Source: Streptomyces triticagri (GTDB taxonomy: Bacteria > Actinomycetota > Actinomycetes > Streptomycetales > Streptomycetaceae). From it: 64,000 nt of DNA. The notes beneath the pieces are model-generated. The model ran no database searches. It was not told the origin of the DNA and saw only the letters and a program-made list of their open reading frames with translations. This document shows positions 1 to 13,066 of the stretch, in pieces (position 1 is the first letter of the stretch; the number at the start of each line of letters is the position of its first letter). The position numbers and the translations under genes were made by a program. The stretch covers positions 62,001-126,000 of the forward strand of contig NZ_QUAK01000075.1 of NCBI RefSeq assembly GCF_003429565.1, written 5' to 3'.

Positions 1-125
1 TCGCCGATCGACTGCATCTGTCGGAGTCGACGGTGCGCAACTATCTGTCGTCGGCGATCGGCAAGACCGGTACGCGCAACCGGACGGAAGCGCTCCGTGA
101 GGCCCGCAGCCAGGGCTGGCTCTGA
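1..125 (+). CDS. LuxR/NarL-type response regulator, C-terminal end only
   Basis: The first 125 bases read in frame 3 as the last 40 residues of a helix-turn-helix regulator. The stretch HLSESTVRNYLSSAIGKTGT is the recognition helix of a NarL/LuxR DNA-binding domain, and the protein ends in ...ARSQGWL. This ending resembles DesR-type response regulators of actinobacteria, which usually pair with a histidine kinase; that partner would lie left of the window. The start and receiver domain are not present. The next gene converges on it 24 bp downstream. Confidence 0.8.
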   Translation, partial: ADRLHLSESTVRNYLSSAIGKTGTRNRTEALREARSQGWL

Positions 126-149
126 GGCCGCACCCCGCGGCCGCCCTGC

Positions 150-1592
150 TCACGGCTTACGGGCGGCGGCCCGGGTCGCCGGCATCCACAGGAGCATCAC
201 GACCACCCCGGCGAGCAGGATGAACCCACTGGTGCGGAAGGCCGCGGCGTACCCCTCGGTCAGGGCCTGACGGCTGTCCGAGCCGGCGCTCGCGGACGCG
301 GCCACGGTGGACAGTACGGCGAGACCGAGCGCACCGCCCATGGTCCGCGAGGTGTTGATGAGTCCGGACACCAGGCCCGCGTCCCCGGGAGCCGCGCCCG
401 AAGTGGCGAGCGAGGCGAGCGGGGTGGAGGCCAGGCCGGCGCCGAGCATCATCAGGATGCCGGGCAGCATGATCGAGGTGACGTACGCACCGTCGGGAGT
501 CATCGTCGACTGCCAGCCGAATCCGGCGGCCGCCACCACGATGCCGATCATGGAGACGTTCTTGGCGCCGATCACCGGCATCAGACGCGGGGCGACCTTG
601 GAGCCGACGACCACGCTCAGCGAGCTGGGGATCAGCGCGAGTCCGGCGAGCATCGCCGAGTAGCCGAGGACGTTCTGCGCGTACAGGGTCATGAAGAACC
701 ACATGGCGAACATGGCACCGCCGCACACGAACATCGACGCGTTCGCCGCCGACACCGACCGCACCCGGAACAGCTTCAGCGGCATCAGCGGGGACTTGCT
801 GCGCGCCTCGACGAGCAGGAATCCGCCGAGCAGCGCGAGGCCGACGGCGAGCGGCACCAGGGTGGCCGCCGAGGTCCAGCCCTCGATCTCGGTCTGCACG
901 ATGCCGTACGCGAGGGTGGCGAGTCCGGCGGTGACCAGGATCGCGCCGGGCAGGTCGAGCCGTCTGCCGCGGTCCGTCGTCCCCTCGCGCAGCCAGGCGA
1001 CCCCGGCGGCCAGGACGAGCACGCCGATCGGCACATTGATCAGGAGCACCCAGCGCCAGGACAGCAGATCGGTGAGGACGCCGCCGACCAGACCGCCGGC
1101 CGCACCACCGCCGGCCCCGACCGCCGACCAGGTCCCGATCGCCCGTATCCGCGCGGGCCCCTCGGGCACCGCCGAGGTCAGCAGGGCCAGCGTGGACGGG
1201 GCGAGCACGGCGGCGCCGAGGCCCTGCACGGCGCGGGCGGCCAGCAGCTGCCAGCCCTCCTGGGCGAGCCCGCCCGCGAGCGAGGCGGCGGTGAACAGGC
1301 CGAGTCCGACCAGGAACATCCGCTTGCGTCCGAAGAGGTCGCCGGCCCGGCCGCCGAGCAGCATGAAGCCGGCGAAGGCTATGGAGTAGGCATTGACGAC
1401 CCACTGCAGGCCGACGGCGCTCATCGCGAGATCCGCCCGCATCGACGGCAGAGCGGTGTTGACCACGGACACATCGAGCACGACCAGGAACTGCCCGGCG
1501 CACGCGGCGAGTACGACCGCCCACAGGGGCGGTGATTTCACGGGCGCGGCGGCGAGGTAAGTGTCAGTGGGCGTCTGGACCATGACGGACAT
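150..1592 (-). CDS. MFS drug-efflux transporter, DHA2 (EmrB/QacA) type
   Basis: A 480-residue integral membrane protein with the 14-helix layout of the DHA2 family of proton-driven multidrug exporters. Helix 1 carries the family motif LDVSVVNTALPSM (residues about 40-52). The loop 2-3 motif GGRAGDLFGRKRM and the motif-C-like GAGGGAAGGLVGG follow. The protein exports small molecules across the cytoplasmic membrane; the substrate cannot be read from sequence. The start used gives MSVMVQTPTD, and an ATG three codons later is equally possible. It converges with the regulator fragment at the left edge and is separated by 100 bp from the thiolase behind it, so it need not belong to that operon. Confidence 0.85.
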   Translation of the reverse strand: MSVMVQTPTDTYLAAAPVKSPPLWAVVLAACAGQFLVVLDVSVVNTALPSMRADLAMSAVGLQWVVNAYSIAFAGFMLLGGRAGDLFGRKRMFLVGLGLFTAASLAGGLAQEGWQLLAARAVQGLGAAVLAPSTLALLTSAVPEGPARIRAIGTWSAVGAGGGAAGGLVGGVLTDLLSWRWVLLINVPIGVLVLAAGVAWLREGTTDRGRRLDLPGAILVTAGLATLAYGIVQTEIEGWTSAATLVPLAVGLALLGGFLLVEARSKSPLMPLKLFRVRSVSAANASMFVCGGAMFAMWFFMTLYAQNVLGYSAMLAGLALIPSSLSVVVGSKVAPRLMPVIGAKNVSMIGIVVAAAGFGWQSTMTPDGAYVTSIMLPGILMMLGAGLASTPLASLATSGAAPGDAGLVSGLINTSRTMGGALGLAVLSTVAASASAGSDSRQALTEGYAAAFRTSGFILLAGVVVMLLWMPATRAAARKP

Positions 1593-1659
1593 GGTCCCAG
1601 GCCGCGCTCGCCGAGTGCATCGGGGTTTCGACGCAGCCGCCGTACGACGTCGGGCCTAG

Positions 1660-5862
<4,203 letters not shown>

Positions 5863-5907
5863 GGACTCCTCGTCCCGCTCCGGCAGGTAGGGCCTACGCT
5901 CTCTGTC

Positions 5908-6915
5908 GTGTCGTACGACGATCCCAAGAGCCCGTCCCCCACCGGCCGCCGCCCGTTCCGCCGCGGTGGCGCCTATGTGGCCGTGGCCGCACTGGTGCCG
6001 GCCGGACTCGCGGGCTGGCTGCTCTGGCAGGTGGCGAGCGGGTCCGAAGAGCAGGGTGCACCGGGGGCGCAGACCGCGGCGAGCCCGAGCGGCTCGCAGA
6101 GCGAGAGCGCCGCACCGCCGGAGAAGAACCCCGACGGCGAGGACGAAGAAGCCGACAAGGGAGACAAGGGCGGCAAGGACGGCAAGGGGGACGCCAAGTC
6201 CACGGCATCGCCGCCTGAATCGGGCAAAGGCGGCAAGTCCGGCCCGCTCGAGGGCCGACTCATCGTCATCGACCCGGGTCACAATCCGAACAACTTCCGG
6301 CATCCGAAGGACATCGCCCGGCTCGTCGACATCGGCACGGGCCGCAAGGAGTGCGACACGACGGGCACGTCCACCAACGACGGCTATACGGAAGCCGAGT
6401 TCACCCTCGACGTGGCCCACCGACTGCGCAACGCACTCCGCGAGCAGGGCGCCACGGTCCGCCTGACCCACAACGGCGAACGCCGCTTCGGCCCCTGCGT
6501 GAACGAGCGCGCCCGCATGGGCAACGACTGGAAGGCGGATGCCGTGGTCTCGCTGCACGCCGACGGCTCCGGAGCGGGCAACCGCGGCTTCCATGTGATC
6601 AGCCCGGCGAAGGTGAGCGGCGGCGACGCCGACACCGGTAGGATCACCGGGCCCTCGCGCGAGCTCGGCACACGCATCGCGGGCGGTTTCGTCCGCAGTA
6701 CGGGCAGCAAACCGTCCAACTACATCGGTTCGGGCACGGGACTTGACGTCCGCGACGATCTCGGCGGGCTCAATCTGTCCACTGTGCCCAAGGTGTTCAT
6801 CGAATGCGGCAATATGCGCGACTCGAAGGACGCGGCTCTCCTGAAGAGCGCCGACTGGCGCCAGAAGGCGGCGGACGGGATCTCGGAGGGCATCGCGGGC
6901 TTCCTCAAGGGGTAG
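5908..6915 (+). CDS. membrane-anchored N-acetylmuramoyl-L-alanine amidase
   Basis: A 335-residue cell-wall amidase of the Amidase_3 (zinc-dependent, AmiC-like) family, which cuts the bond between muramic acid and the stem peptide. An uncleaved signal/TM segment at residues 16-37 is followed by a hydrophilic Lys/Asp/Gly-rich linker (about 60-112). The catalytic domain then begins with LIVIDPGHNPNN (zinc ligand His), continues with the zinc-ligand Glu (EAEFTLDVAHRL) and VVSLHADGSG (third ligand), and ends at IECGNMRD. The start is GTG at 5908. It is a stand-alone gene, 45 bp after the methyltransferase. Confidence 0.88.
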   Translation: MSYDDPKSPSPTGRRPFRRGGAYVAVAALVPAGLAGWLLWQVASGSEEQGAPGAQTAASPSGSQSESAAPPEKNPDGEDEEADKGDKGGKDGKGDAKSTASPPESGKGGKSGPLEGRLIVIDPGHNPNNFRHPKDIARLVDIGTGRKECDTTGTSTNDGYTEAEFTLDVAHRLRNALREQGATVRLTHNGERRFGPCVNERARMGNDWKADAVVSLHADGSGAGNRGFHVISPAKVSGGDADTGRITGPSRELGTRIAGGFVRSTGSKPSNYIGSGTGLDVRDDLGGLNLSTVPKVFIECGNMRDSKDAALLKSADWRQKAADGISEGIAGFLKG

Positions 6916-7107
6916 AGCCGGGAGTGCGGAACTGGGTGCGTCCGAGCTGCGTCTGGAGTCTGTACCGAGGTCTTTATACGGAGCAGACACCCCGGCCGAC
7001 CGGGCGATAGTGTCGTCCGTACGATGGGGGGCCAACCCCGCGCTTCGCACCCTGTGACGGCGACAGCGACGCCTACCGACTCGACGACTGACTACAAAGG
7101 ATCCGAA

Positions 7108-7983
7108 GTGAATTTCCGCTCTCTCACGCGAGGCGACGGCGCGGTGATCGCAGCAGCGGTGTTGCTGTTCATCGCCTCCTTCCTCGACATCTATGACTCC
7201 AAGGACGCGCCGAACGGCTTCGAGTTCCCCAACTCCTGGGAAAGCGCGCCGATCCTGATGGGTGTCACTCTCGCGGGGATCATCGGTGCCGCGCTCATCG
7301 TTGTGGGCCGCGCGTCGCCGCAGCCCCGCAAGGTCGCCGGTCTCGACCTCGGCCAGGCCGGTGTCGCTTTCGCGGTGTTCTCGGCCTGGAGCGCACTCGC
7401 CAATGTCATCGACCCGGCCAGCGGCCTCAACAACCTCGGCGGAGAAGGTGATGGACCCGACCTCGGCGTCGGCCTCATCCTCGGCCTGATCGCCGCTCTC
7501 CTCCTCGCCGCCGCAGCGATCGCCACTCCGCTCGTCCCCGCCCTCAAGGCCGGCCTGGTCGGCGCCCCGACCCCGGGCGGTCCGCAGGGTGGCCAGCCGC
7601 CCTACGGCGGCCAGCCGCAGGGTGGCTACGGCTACCCCGGCGCCCAGCAGCAGCCGGGTCAGCCCTACGGCGGCCAGCAGCAGCCGGGCGCCCCGTCGTT
7701 CGGCGGTCAGCCCGGCCCGCAGGGCGGCCAGCAGCCGATGGGTCAGCAGGCTCCGCAGCAGGCGCAGCCCGCGGCCCCGCAGGGCGACTTCTCCCCGTTC
7801 TGGTTCGCGGTGCCCGTGCCGCGCCCGCTGTACGCGGAGGACGGCAACCCGACGCCGATCGCCGAGCTGGCACCCGGCACCTGGTACCTCGCGGTCGAGC
7901 AGCGCGGCCCCGGCCTCGTCGCCCAGACCCAGGACGGCCGCCGCGGCGTCCTGCAGGACACCACCGGCATCCAGCGCGGCTGA
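7108..7983 (+). CDS. four-helix membrane protein with Gly/Gln/Pro-rich tail (DUF5336-like)
   Basis: A 291-residue membrane protein. Hydrophobic segments lie at about residues 13-30, 53-72, 87-105 and 125-150. A low-complexity Gly/Gln/Pro/Tyr-rich stretch (about 160-225) follows, and then a short globular C-terminus (about 230-291, SPFWFAVPVPRPLYAED...LAPGTWYLAVEQRG). The order recalls the Ag34/DUF5336 family, whose function is not known. The GTG start at 7108 was preferred over the upstream in-frame ATG at 7024 because it follows an AAAGG site and gives the family-like start MNFRSLTRGDG. A strong terminator follows at 8006. Confidence 0.7.
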   Translation: MNFRSLTRGDGAVIAAAVLLFIASFLDIYDSKDAPNGFEFPNSWESAPILMGVTLAGIIGAALIVVGRASPQPRKVAGLDLGQAGVAFAVFSAWSALANVIDPASGLNNLGGEGDGPDLGVGLILGLIAALLLAAAAIATPLVPALKAGLVGAPTPGGPQGGQPPYGGQPQGGYGYPGAQQQPGQPYGGQQQPGAPSFGGQPGPQGGQQPMGQQAPQQAQPAAPQGDFSPFWFAVPVPRPLYAEDGNPTPIAELAPGTWYLAVEQRGPGLVAQTQDGRRGVLQDTTGIQRG

Positions 7984-8005
7984 GCGCCGGCTTCTGTTCG
8001 GCACC

Positions 8006-8045
8006 CCGAGGACCCCGTCCACTGCGGACGGGGTCCTCGGCTTTG
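8006..8045 (+). terminator. factor-independent terminator
   Basis: A perfect 15-bp stem (8006-8020 with 8026-8040) and a 5-base loop, followed by CTTTG. It lies 22 bp after the DUF5336-like gene. Confidence 0.85.
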
Positions 8046-8088
8046 CCCGACCCTGCTCCGGCGTTGCCATGTCCCGCACCCCGCCGTA

Positions 8089-8104
8089 CAGTTCGGCCGA
8101 ACTG
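8089..8104. promoter_or_regulatory. 16-bp perfect palindrome upstream of the F420 oxidoreductase
   Basis: CAGTTCGGCCGAACTG is its own reverse complement. It shares 3 bp with the next palindrome at 8102-8116. It sits 40 bp before the oxidoreductase start, a place where an operator would act. Confidence 0.45.
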
Positions 8105-8116
8105 ACGTACCGTCAG
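8102..8116. promoter_or_regulatory. 15-bp inverted repeat, second operator-like motif (copy 2)
   Basis: CTGACGTACCGTCAG has perfect 6-bp arms and a 3-bp centre. It lies 28 bp before the start of the F420-dependent oxidoreductase. It is the best copy of the motif also seen at 5083 and 28800. Confidence 0.55.
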
Positions 8117-8144
8117 AATGTTGCCGCGCACCCGGGGAGGGCTC

Positions 8145-9155
8145 ATGCGACTAGGCCTCGCACTCGGCTACTGGGGCCGTGGCCCCGACCCCGTCCACCT
8201 CGAACTGGCCCGCGAAGCCGAGCGGCTCGGCTACCACTCGGTGTGGACCGCCGAGGCCTGGGGCTCGGACGCCTTCACCCCGCTCACCTGGATCGCCGCA
8301 CACACCTCGCGGATCGAACTGGGCACCGCCGTGGCGCAGATGGCGGCCCGCACCCCGACCGCGACCGCGATGCACGCCCTCACTCTCGACCATCTCTCCG
8401 GCGGGCGCATGGCGCTCGGCCTCGGGCTCTCCGGTCCGCAGGTGGTGGAGGGCTGGTACGGCCGGCCGTTCCCGAAGAGCCCGCTGACCGCCACCCGCGA
8501 ATACGTCGACGTGATCCGCCAAGTCCTGGCCCGCGAGGCCCCGGTGAAGCTCGACGGGCGCTTCCACCCGCATCCGTACGACGGCCCCGACGGCACCGGA
8601 CTCGGCAAACCCCTCAAGCCGATCACCCACCCGCTCCGCCGCGAACTGCCCGTACTGCTCGGCGCGGAGGGCCCGAAGAACATCGCCCAGACCACCCTCA
8701 TCGCGGACGGCTGGCTGCCGCTGTACTGGTCGCCGATGCGCACGGATGTGTACGAGGCGTCCCTGACCGGGCTGCGCGAGGGCTTCCGGATCACGCCGAT
8801 GGCCCGGGTCACGGTCTGCGACGACATCGCCGAGGGGCTGCTCCCGGTGAAGGCGATGCTCGGCTTCTACATCGGCGGGATGGGGCACGCGGCCCGGAAC
8901 TTCCACGCCGATCTGATGGCCCGGATGGGTTTCGAGGAGGAGGCGCGACGGGTGCAGCAGCTGTTCGCCGAGGGGCGCCGGGAGGAGGCCGTGCTGGCGG
9001 TCCCGGACGCCTTCGCGGACGAGATCTCCCTGGTCGGCCCGCGCGAACGGATCGCGGAGCGACTGGAGTTGTGGCGCAAGGGCCCGGTCACCGACCTCCT
9101 CGCCCTGTCCCCGGATCCGCACACGCTGCGGGTGCTGGCCGAGCTCAACTCGTAG
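8145..9155 (+). CDS. LLM-class F420-dependent oxidoreductase (Rv3520c-like)
   Basis: A 336-residue luciferase-like TIM-barrel oxidoreductase. MRLGLALGYWGRGPDPVHLELAREAERLGY begins the barrel in family style; ALTLDHLSGGRMALGLGLSG (about 78-97) and RELPVLLGAEGPKN (about 165-178) are typical of the F420-dependent group. Such enzymes use reduced or oxidised coenzyme F420 for hydride transfer. The length and motifs fit Rv3520c, a member of the mycobacterial cholesterol gene region, which supports a sterol role here. The ATG at 8145 follows GGGGAGG. The substrate is unproven. Confidence 0.82.
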   Translation: MRLGLALGYWGRGPDPVHLELAREAERLGYHSVWTAEAWGSDAFTPLTWIAAHTSRIELGTAVAQMAARTPTATAMHALTLDHLSGGRMALGLGLSGPQVVEGWYGRPFPKSPLTATREYVDVIRQVLAREAPVKLDGRFHPHPYDGPDGTGLGKPLKPITHPLRRELPVLLGAEGPKNIAQTTLIADGWLPLYWSPMRTDVYEASLTGLREGFRITPMARVTVCDDIAEGLLPVKAMLGFYIGGMGHAARNFHADLMARMGFEEEARRVQQLFAEGRREEAVLAVPDAFADEISLVGPRERIAERLELWRKGPVTDLLALSPDPHTLRVLAELNS

Positions 9156-9188
9156 GGATCACGGGGAGGTTGTCCGACCACCCCCGCC

Positions 9189-9842
9189 TCACGCGCCCAG
9201 GAGCCGCAGCCCGCCGGTGAGTTGACGGAGGGTGTCCTCGGCGAGATCCGCCGGCGAGCCGGGCCCCTCGGCCGGAGCGTCGGACGCCGCCCACGTCTCC
9301 ACGGCGATCCGGATGGCGTCCGTGGCGGCCGCGGCGGCGAGCCGCACATCGAGCGGATCGGCGCCGTCGCCGGCCAGACCGGCGAGCACCGGCACCAGGC
9401 GTTCCTCGGACTCCTGATTGACCCGGTACCAGACCGCCCGGAGTGCGGCGTCCTCGTGGGCCGCGCGCAGCATGCCGCGGGTGACCTCCAGGGCTTCGCC
9501 GGCCGTCGCGTCGGCCGGCGTCAGCGACTCCCGTACCGCATCGGCGAGAACGGCGCCCAGGTCGAGCGCCGGGCCGTCCGTCGCCGCACCGGCCTCCGCG
9601 AGGAGAGCGCGCCAGCGGTCGCCGCCGCCGGCGAGCAGCGGGCCGACCGCGTCCTGCTTGCTGCGGAAGTACCGGTAGAAGGTGCGCAGCGCGACGCCCG
9701 CACGCCGGGCGATCTCCTCGGCCGTGGTGGCGTCGGGGCCGCGTTCGGCGAAGAGTTCGGCGGCCGCCCGGGCGATGTCGAGCTGGGTGGCCGCCTTGCG
9801 GCGTTCGGTCAGGCCCGTGGGGCGCGATGTCGGGGAGCTCAC
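9189..9842 (-). CDS. TetR-family transcriptional regulator
   Basis: A 217-residue repressor-type protein. The N-terminal HTH is seen in [46 protein letters not shown] (about residues 20-65). The C-terminal ligand domain is not assignable. The frame is open up to an ATG at 9905, but that start would lie inside the palindrome 9888-9906. The GTG at 9842 (giving [15 protein letters not shown]) or the ATG at 9872 is therefore more likely. It is divergent from the SDR gene and probably controls both itself and that gene. Confidence 0.8.
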   Translation of the reverse strand: MSSPTSRPTGLTERRKAATQLDIARAAAELFAERGPDATTAEEIARRAGVALRTFYRYFRSKQDAVGPLLAGGGDRWRALLAEAGAATDGPALDLGAVLADAVRESLTPADATAGEALEVTRGMLRAAHEDAALRAVWYRVNQESEERLVPVLAGLAGDGADPLDVRLAAAAATDAIRIAVETWAASDAPAEGPGSPADLAEDTLRQLTGGLRLLGA

Positions 9843-9887
9843 CGGTCGAGGGTACGACGTGACGTATCGCATGACACGGAATGCACT

Positions 9888-9906
9888 GATGGCAATCTGT
9901 GCCATC
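9888..9906. promoter_or_regulatory. TetR operator candidate between divergent TetR and SDR genes
   Basis: GATGGCA-ATCTG-TGCCATC is a perfect inverted repeat with 7-bp arms and a 5-bp centre, in the space between the divergent genes. Size and position are those of TetR-family operators. Confidence 0.6.
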
Positions 9907-9991
9907 TGGGCGTACGGTGGACACCATTCCGGGGACCCCGGAGCAGGCCGCGGCCCACCGCAGGGCCGCGTCTCGACGAGGAGTACGCACC

Positions 9992-10822
9992 ATGAGCACC
10001 ACCCCCACCGGCACCCACACCCCAGCAGCCCCCCTCACCCGCTATGCGAACCGCCGCGCCCTGGTCACCGGTGGCGGTTCGGGCATCGGGCAGGCCACCG
10101 CCCTCCGGATGCTGGCCGAGGGCGGCCGCGTGGTCGCCGCCGACGTCAGCGAGGCGGGCCTCGCGGACACCCTCCGCAAGGCGGGCGAGCATGCGGAGCG
10201 GCTGACCACCGTGCGGCTCGACGTGTCCGACGAGGCCTCGGTGCGTACGGCGATGGCCTCCGCGGTCGCCGCGCTCGGCGGCGGCCTCGACGTGCTGGTG
10301 AACGCGGCCGGCATCCTGCGCTCCTCGCACACCCACGAGACGACCCTGGATGCCTTCAATCGGGTGCTCCACGTCAACCTGACCGGCACGTTCCTGATGA
10401 TCCGCGAGGCGATACCGGCGCTCCTCGCGGGGAACGGCCCCGCGGTGGTCAACTTCAGTTCGACGTCCGCGATGTTCGCGCACCCGTACATGGCGGCGTA
10501 CGCGGCGTCCAAGGGCGGCATCCAGTCGATGACGCACGCGCTCGCGAGCGAGTACGCCTCGCAGGGCATCCGCTTCACCGCCGTACAGCCCGGCTCCATC
10601 GCGTCCGGGATGACCGACGGCAGCGGGGCCAGCGGACAGAGCACAGGACCCGGCCTTCCGGCGGACGCCGACATGGCGCTGTTCGCCAAGCTGTCACCGG
10701 CGCTCGGCCAGGGCTTCGCGGGCCCGGAGACCGTGGCGTCCGTGGTGGCCATGCTGGCCTCGGACGACGGCCGCTTCATCACCGGCACCGAGGTGCGGGT
10801 GGACGGTGGCACCCACTTCTGA
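9992..10822 (+). CDS. short-chain dehydrogenase/reductase
   Basis: A 276-residue classical [16 protein letters not shown] (about residues 23-35) is the TGxxxGxG dinucleotide site, LVNAAG is the NAAG motif, and the catalytic Ser is in [11 protein letters not shown] with YAASKGG as the YxxxK pair. The substrate may be an alcohol or keto group of a lipid or steroid; steroid dehydrogenases of this size are common in KstR regulons, but no KstR box is seen here. The ATG at 9992 follows GAGGAG; an upstream in-frame start at 9899 would overlap the TetR operator. Control by the divergent TetR is inferred. Confidence 0.85.
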   Translation: MSTTPTGTHTPAAPLTRYANRRALVTGGGSGIGQATALRMLAEGGRVVAADVSEAGLADTLRKAGEHAERLTTVRLDVSDEASVRTAMASAVAALGGGLDVLVNAAGILRSSHTHETTLDAFNRVLHVNLTGTFLMIREAIPALLAGNGPAVVNFSSTSAMFAHPYMAAYAASKGGIQSMTHALASEYASQGIRFTAVQPGSIASGMTDGSGASGQSTGPGLPADADMALFAKLSPALGQGFAGPETVASVVAMLASDDGRFITGTEVRVDGGTHF

Positions 10823-10847
10823 ACCGCGGTTCGCGAAGGGCGGCGGG

Positions 10848-11432
10848 TCAGCCGCCGGTCAGCTGCTTGGTCGAGGGGACCTTGTCGACGACGTTCGCGC
10901 CCGCGTCCTTGCCGGCGTCCTTGACCTGGTTGATCACGTCGTCGAAGATGCCGGCCGTCGCGTCGCCGCTCTGCCCCTTGCGGAGCTTGGACGGCAGGTC
11001 CTTGAGGGACTCGATCCCGGCGGTCAGCGGTGCGACGGCCTTGGCGAGCGTGGGGTCGCCCTGCGCGTTCCGCGCGGCGGCCTTCAGGCGGTTGTACGTG
11101 AAGGCGCCCGCGAGCCCGGCCTTGACCATGGCGAACCTGCGGCCCTTGGCGCCCTTCTTGAACTTGCCGGCCTTCGCGGGCTTGATGATCCACTGGTACG
11201 CGGCGCCGGCCGCGAGCCCGGCGTTGGCCACGAAGCGGGTCTTCGCGAGCTTCTGCCGTTCCACCGAAGTGCTGGGCGAGGGCGCGGCCTCGGCGACCGC
11301 GGCCGCCATCTTCTCGGTCCCACCCTCGGCTCTCGTCCCGCCACCGCCGCCGCACGCGGTGGTGCCCACCAGCAGGGCACAACACAGGGTGAGCGCGACG
11401 AAGAGCCTGCGTATCGGTACGGAACTGGGCAC
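10848..11432 (-). CDS. putative lipoprotein of unknown function
   Basis: A 194-residue protein that begins with a lipoprotein signal: the GTG start at 11432 follows AGGAGG, then a hydrophobic stretch (LFVALTLCCALLVGTTAC), with Cys27 the likely lipidated residue. The mature part is Lys/Ala-rich, with the helical segment RFVANAGLAAGAAYQWIIKPAKAGKFKK, and has no domain I recognise. It would sit on the outer face of the membrane. It converges with the SDR gene, 25 bp away. Confidence 0.7.
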   Translation of the reverse strand: MPSSVPIRRLFVALTLCCALLVGTTACGGGGGTRAEGGTEKMAAAVAEAAPSPSTSVERQKLAKTRFVANAGLAAGAAYQWIIKPAKAGKFKKGAKGRRFAMVKAGLAGAFTYNRLKAAARNAQGDPTLAKAVAPLTAGIESLKDLPSKLRKGQSGDATAGIFDDVINQVKDAGKDAGANVVDKVPSTKQLTGG

Positions 11433-11678
11433 GGCGGACCTCCTGGGAGCCGGAAGAGCCGGGCCGGCACTCACCGGCCGGGCACTCTGGCAGCCTCACC
11501 CCGCGTCCTGCCGTCCGCCACTCGGGCGAGCCCGTACGGGCCACGGGCCGTCTGCCGCAAGGGTCGTACGCGCCGCGAGGACCGCACCCCGAACAACGCC
11601 TGCCGCAGAGGTCGTACACAAATCAACCGATCCCGGGCCGGAGCGTTTCGCCGAGGACGGAGCGGCAAGCCACTGAGT

Positions 11679-11969
11679 ATGTCCTCGCAACGGAACCGAA
11701 CCAGTCAGGCCGGAACCATCATCGCGAGGGCCGCCGACATCGTGGCGGCCATCATCCTGCTGTGGATCCTGATGTATCTCCTGGACGCGAACCCCGCCAA
11801 CGATCTGGTGCAGTTCGCCCATGACGCCTCCCGCTGGCTCGCGGGCTGGTCGCACGATCTGTTCACCTTCGACGCGGAGTGGGCCCGGGTGGTCGCCGGG
11901 TACGGACTCGCCGCCGTGGTCTACCTGTTGATCGGGCACGCGGTGGCCGGACGGATCCGCCGCTACTGA
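11679..11969 (+). CDS. small two-helix membrane protein
   Basis: A 96-residue protein with two predicted membrane helices, IVAAIILLWILMYLL (about 21-35) and VAGYGLAAVVYLLIGHAVAG (about 72-91). Between them is a Trp/His-containing amphipathic loop (FAHDASRWLAGWSHDLFTFD). Small proteins of this form are conserved in streptomycetes without a known function. It converges with the alpha-barrel gene. Confidence 0.65.
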   Translation: MSSQRNRTSQAGTIIARAADIVAAIILLWILMYLLDANPANDLVQFAHDASRWLAGWSHDLFTFDAEWARVVAGYGLAAVVYLLIGHAVAGRIRRY

Positions 11970-11980
11970 CCCGCGCCCCG

Positions 11981-13066
11981 CTACTGGCCCGCAACTCCCG
12001 CACAGCAGTCCGGGTCGAGCCCGGCAGGCAGGCGGCCGGCGCCGAACACCGCGCAGGTCGCCTCGTCCCCGCCGAGTGCGGCCACCGCGAGCAGCACCGC
12101 ACCCGCGGTCCAGGTCGTCTGCTCCTCGGGCCAGACGGCGTCCGCGTCGAAGACATGGCCCGTCCAGTACAGGCCGGTGGACTCGTCGCGCAGCCGCTGG
12201 ATGGACCGCAGGATCTCGAGCGAGCGGTCGGACTCCCCCACCGCCCAGAGGGCCAGGGCGAGTTCGGCGCTCTCGCCGCCGGTGACCCAGGGGTTGGGCA
12301 CCACACAGCGCACGCCCCGGCCCGGCACCACGAAGCGGTCCCAGCCCTCGGCGATCCGCGCCTCGGCGGCCTTCCCGGTGAGGGCGCCGCCCAGGACCGG
12401 GTAGTACCAGTCCATCGAGTAGCGGTCCTTGTCGAGGAAGCGCTCGGGGTGGTGCCGGATCGCGTGCCCGAGCGCGCCGGCCGCCAACTCCCAGTCGGGC
12501 TGCGGCTCTTCGCGCTCCTCGGCGATCGCGAGGGCGCAGCGCAGGGCCTGGTACACGGAGGAGCAGCCGGTCAGCAGGGCGTCGGTGACGGGAGTGCCGT
12601 CCGGCTCGCGCTTCCAGCCGATCTCGCCGCCGGGCTGCTGCAGGGCGAGCACCCATTCGACGGCGCGGCGCACGGACGGCCAGAGGCGGTCGAGGAAGGC
12701 CTCGTCGCCGGTGGCCAGGTAGTGGTGCCAGACGCCGACCGCTATATAGGCGCAGAAGTTGGACTCGGCGCTGCGGTCGGTGGGTTCGGACGCGTCGCCG
12801 TCCGCGTAGGCCGCGTACCAGGAGCCGTCCGGGTTCTGGTGCCGGGCCAGCCAGTCGTAGGCGCGCTCGGCGGCGGCGTGCTCGCCGGCCGCGTCGAGCG
12901 CCATGGCGGCCTCGGTGTGGTCCCAGGGGTCGAGGTGGTGGCCGCGGAACCACGGGATGGCGCCGTCCTCGCGCTGCCCGTCGAGGATGCCGCGCACGGT
13001 CCGGGCGGCCTGTTCGGGCGTGAGGACTCCGGGCAGTACGAGATGTTCCGTCCGGGGTGTCGTCAC
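11981..13066 (-). CDS. prenyltransferase/squalene-cyclase-like alpha/alpha-barrel protein
   Basis: A 361-residue protein with the repeated alpha-hairpin pattern of the terpenoid cyclase/prenyltransferase toroid, for example AYDWLARHQNPDGSWYAAYADG and EWVLALQQPGGEIGWKREPDG. The acidic DxDD motif of true squalene/hopene cyclases is not evident, so enzyme activity is uncertain; a glycan- or lipid-processing role is also possible. The GTG start overlaps the stop of the methyltransferase as GTGA, so it is the last gene of a three-gene operon with the glycosyltransferase at 13839. The KstR-like box at 15283 lies before that operon. Confidence 0.72.
   Translation of the reverse strand: MTTPRTEHLVLPGVLTPEQAARTVRGILDGQREDGAIPWFRGHHLDPWDHTEAAMALDAAGEHAAAERAYDWLARHQNPDGSWYAAYADGDASEPTDRSAESNFCAYIAVGVWHHYLATGDEAFLDRLWPSVRRAVEWVLALQQPGGEIGWKREPDGTPVTDALLTGCSSVYQALRCALAIAEEREEPQPDWELAAGALGHAIRHHPERFLDKDRYSMDWYYPVLGGALTGKAAEARIAEGWDRFVVPGRGVRCVVPNPWVTGGESAELALALWAVGESDRSLEILRSIQRLRDESTGLYWTGHVFDADAVWPEEQTTWTAGAVLLAVAALGGDEATCAVFGAGRLPAGLDPDCCAGVAGQ

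Noticed and set aside
9843..9905. TetR start at 9905.
   Set aside because: It would place the first codons inside the palindromic operator and gives a non-family N-terminus; shorter starts fit better.
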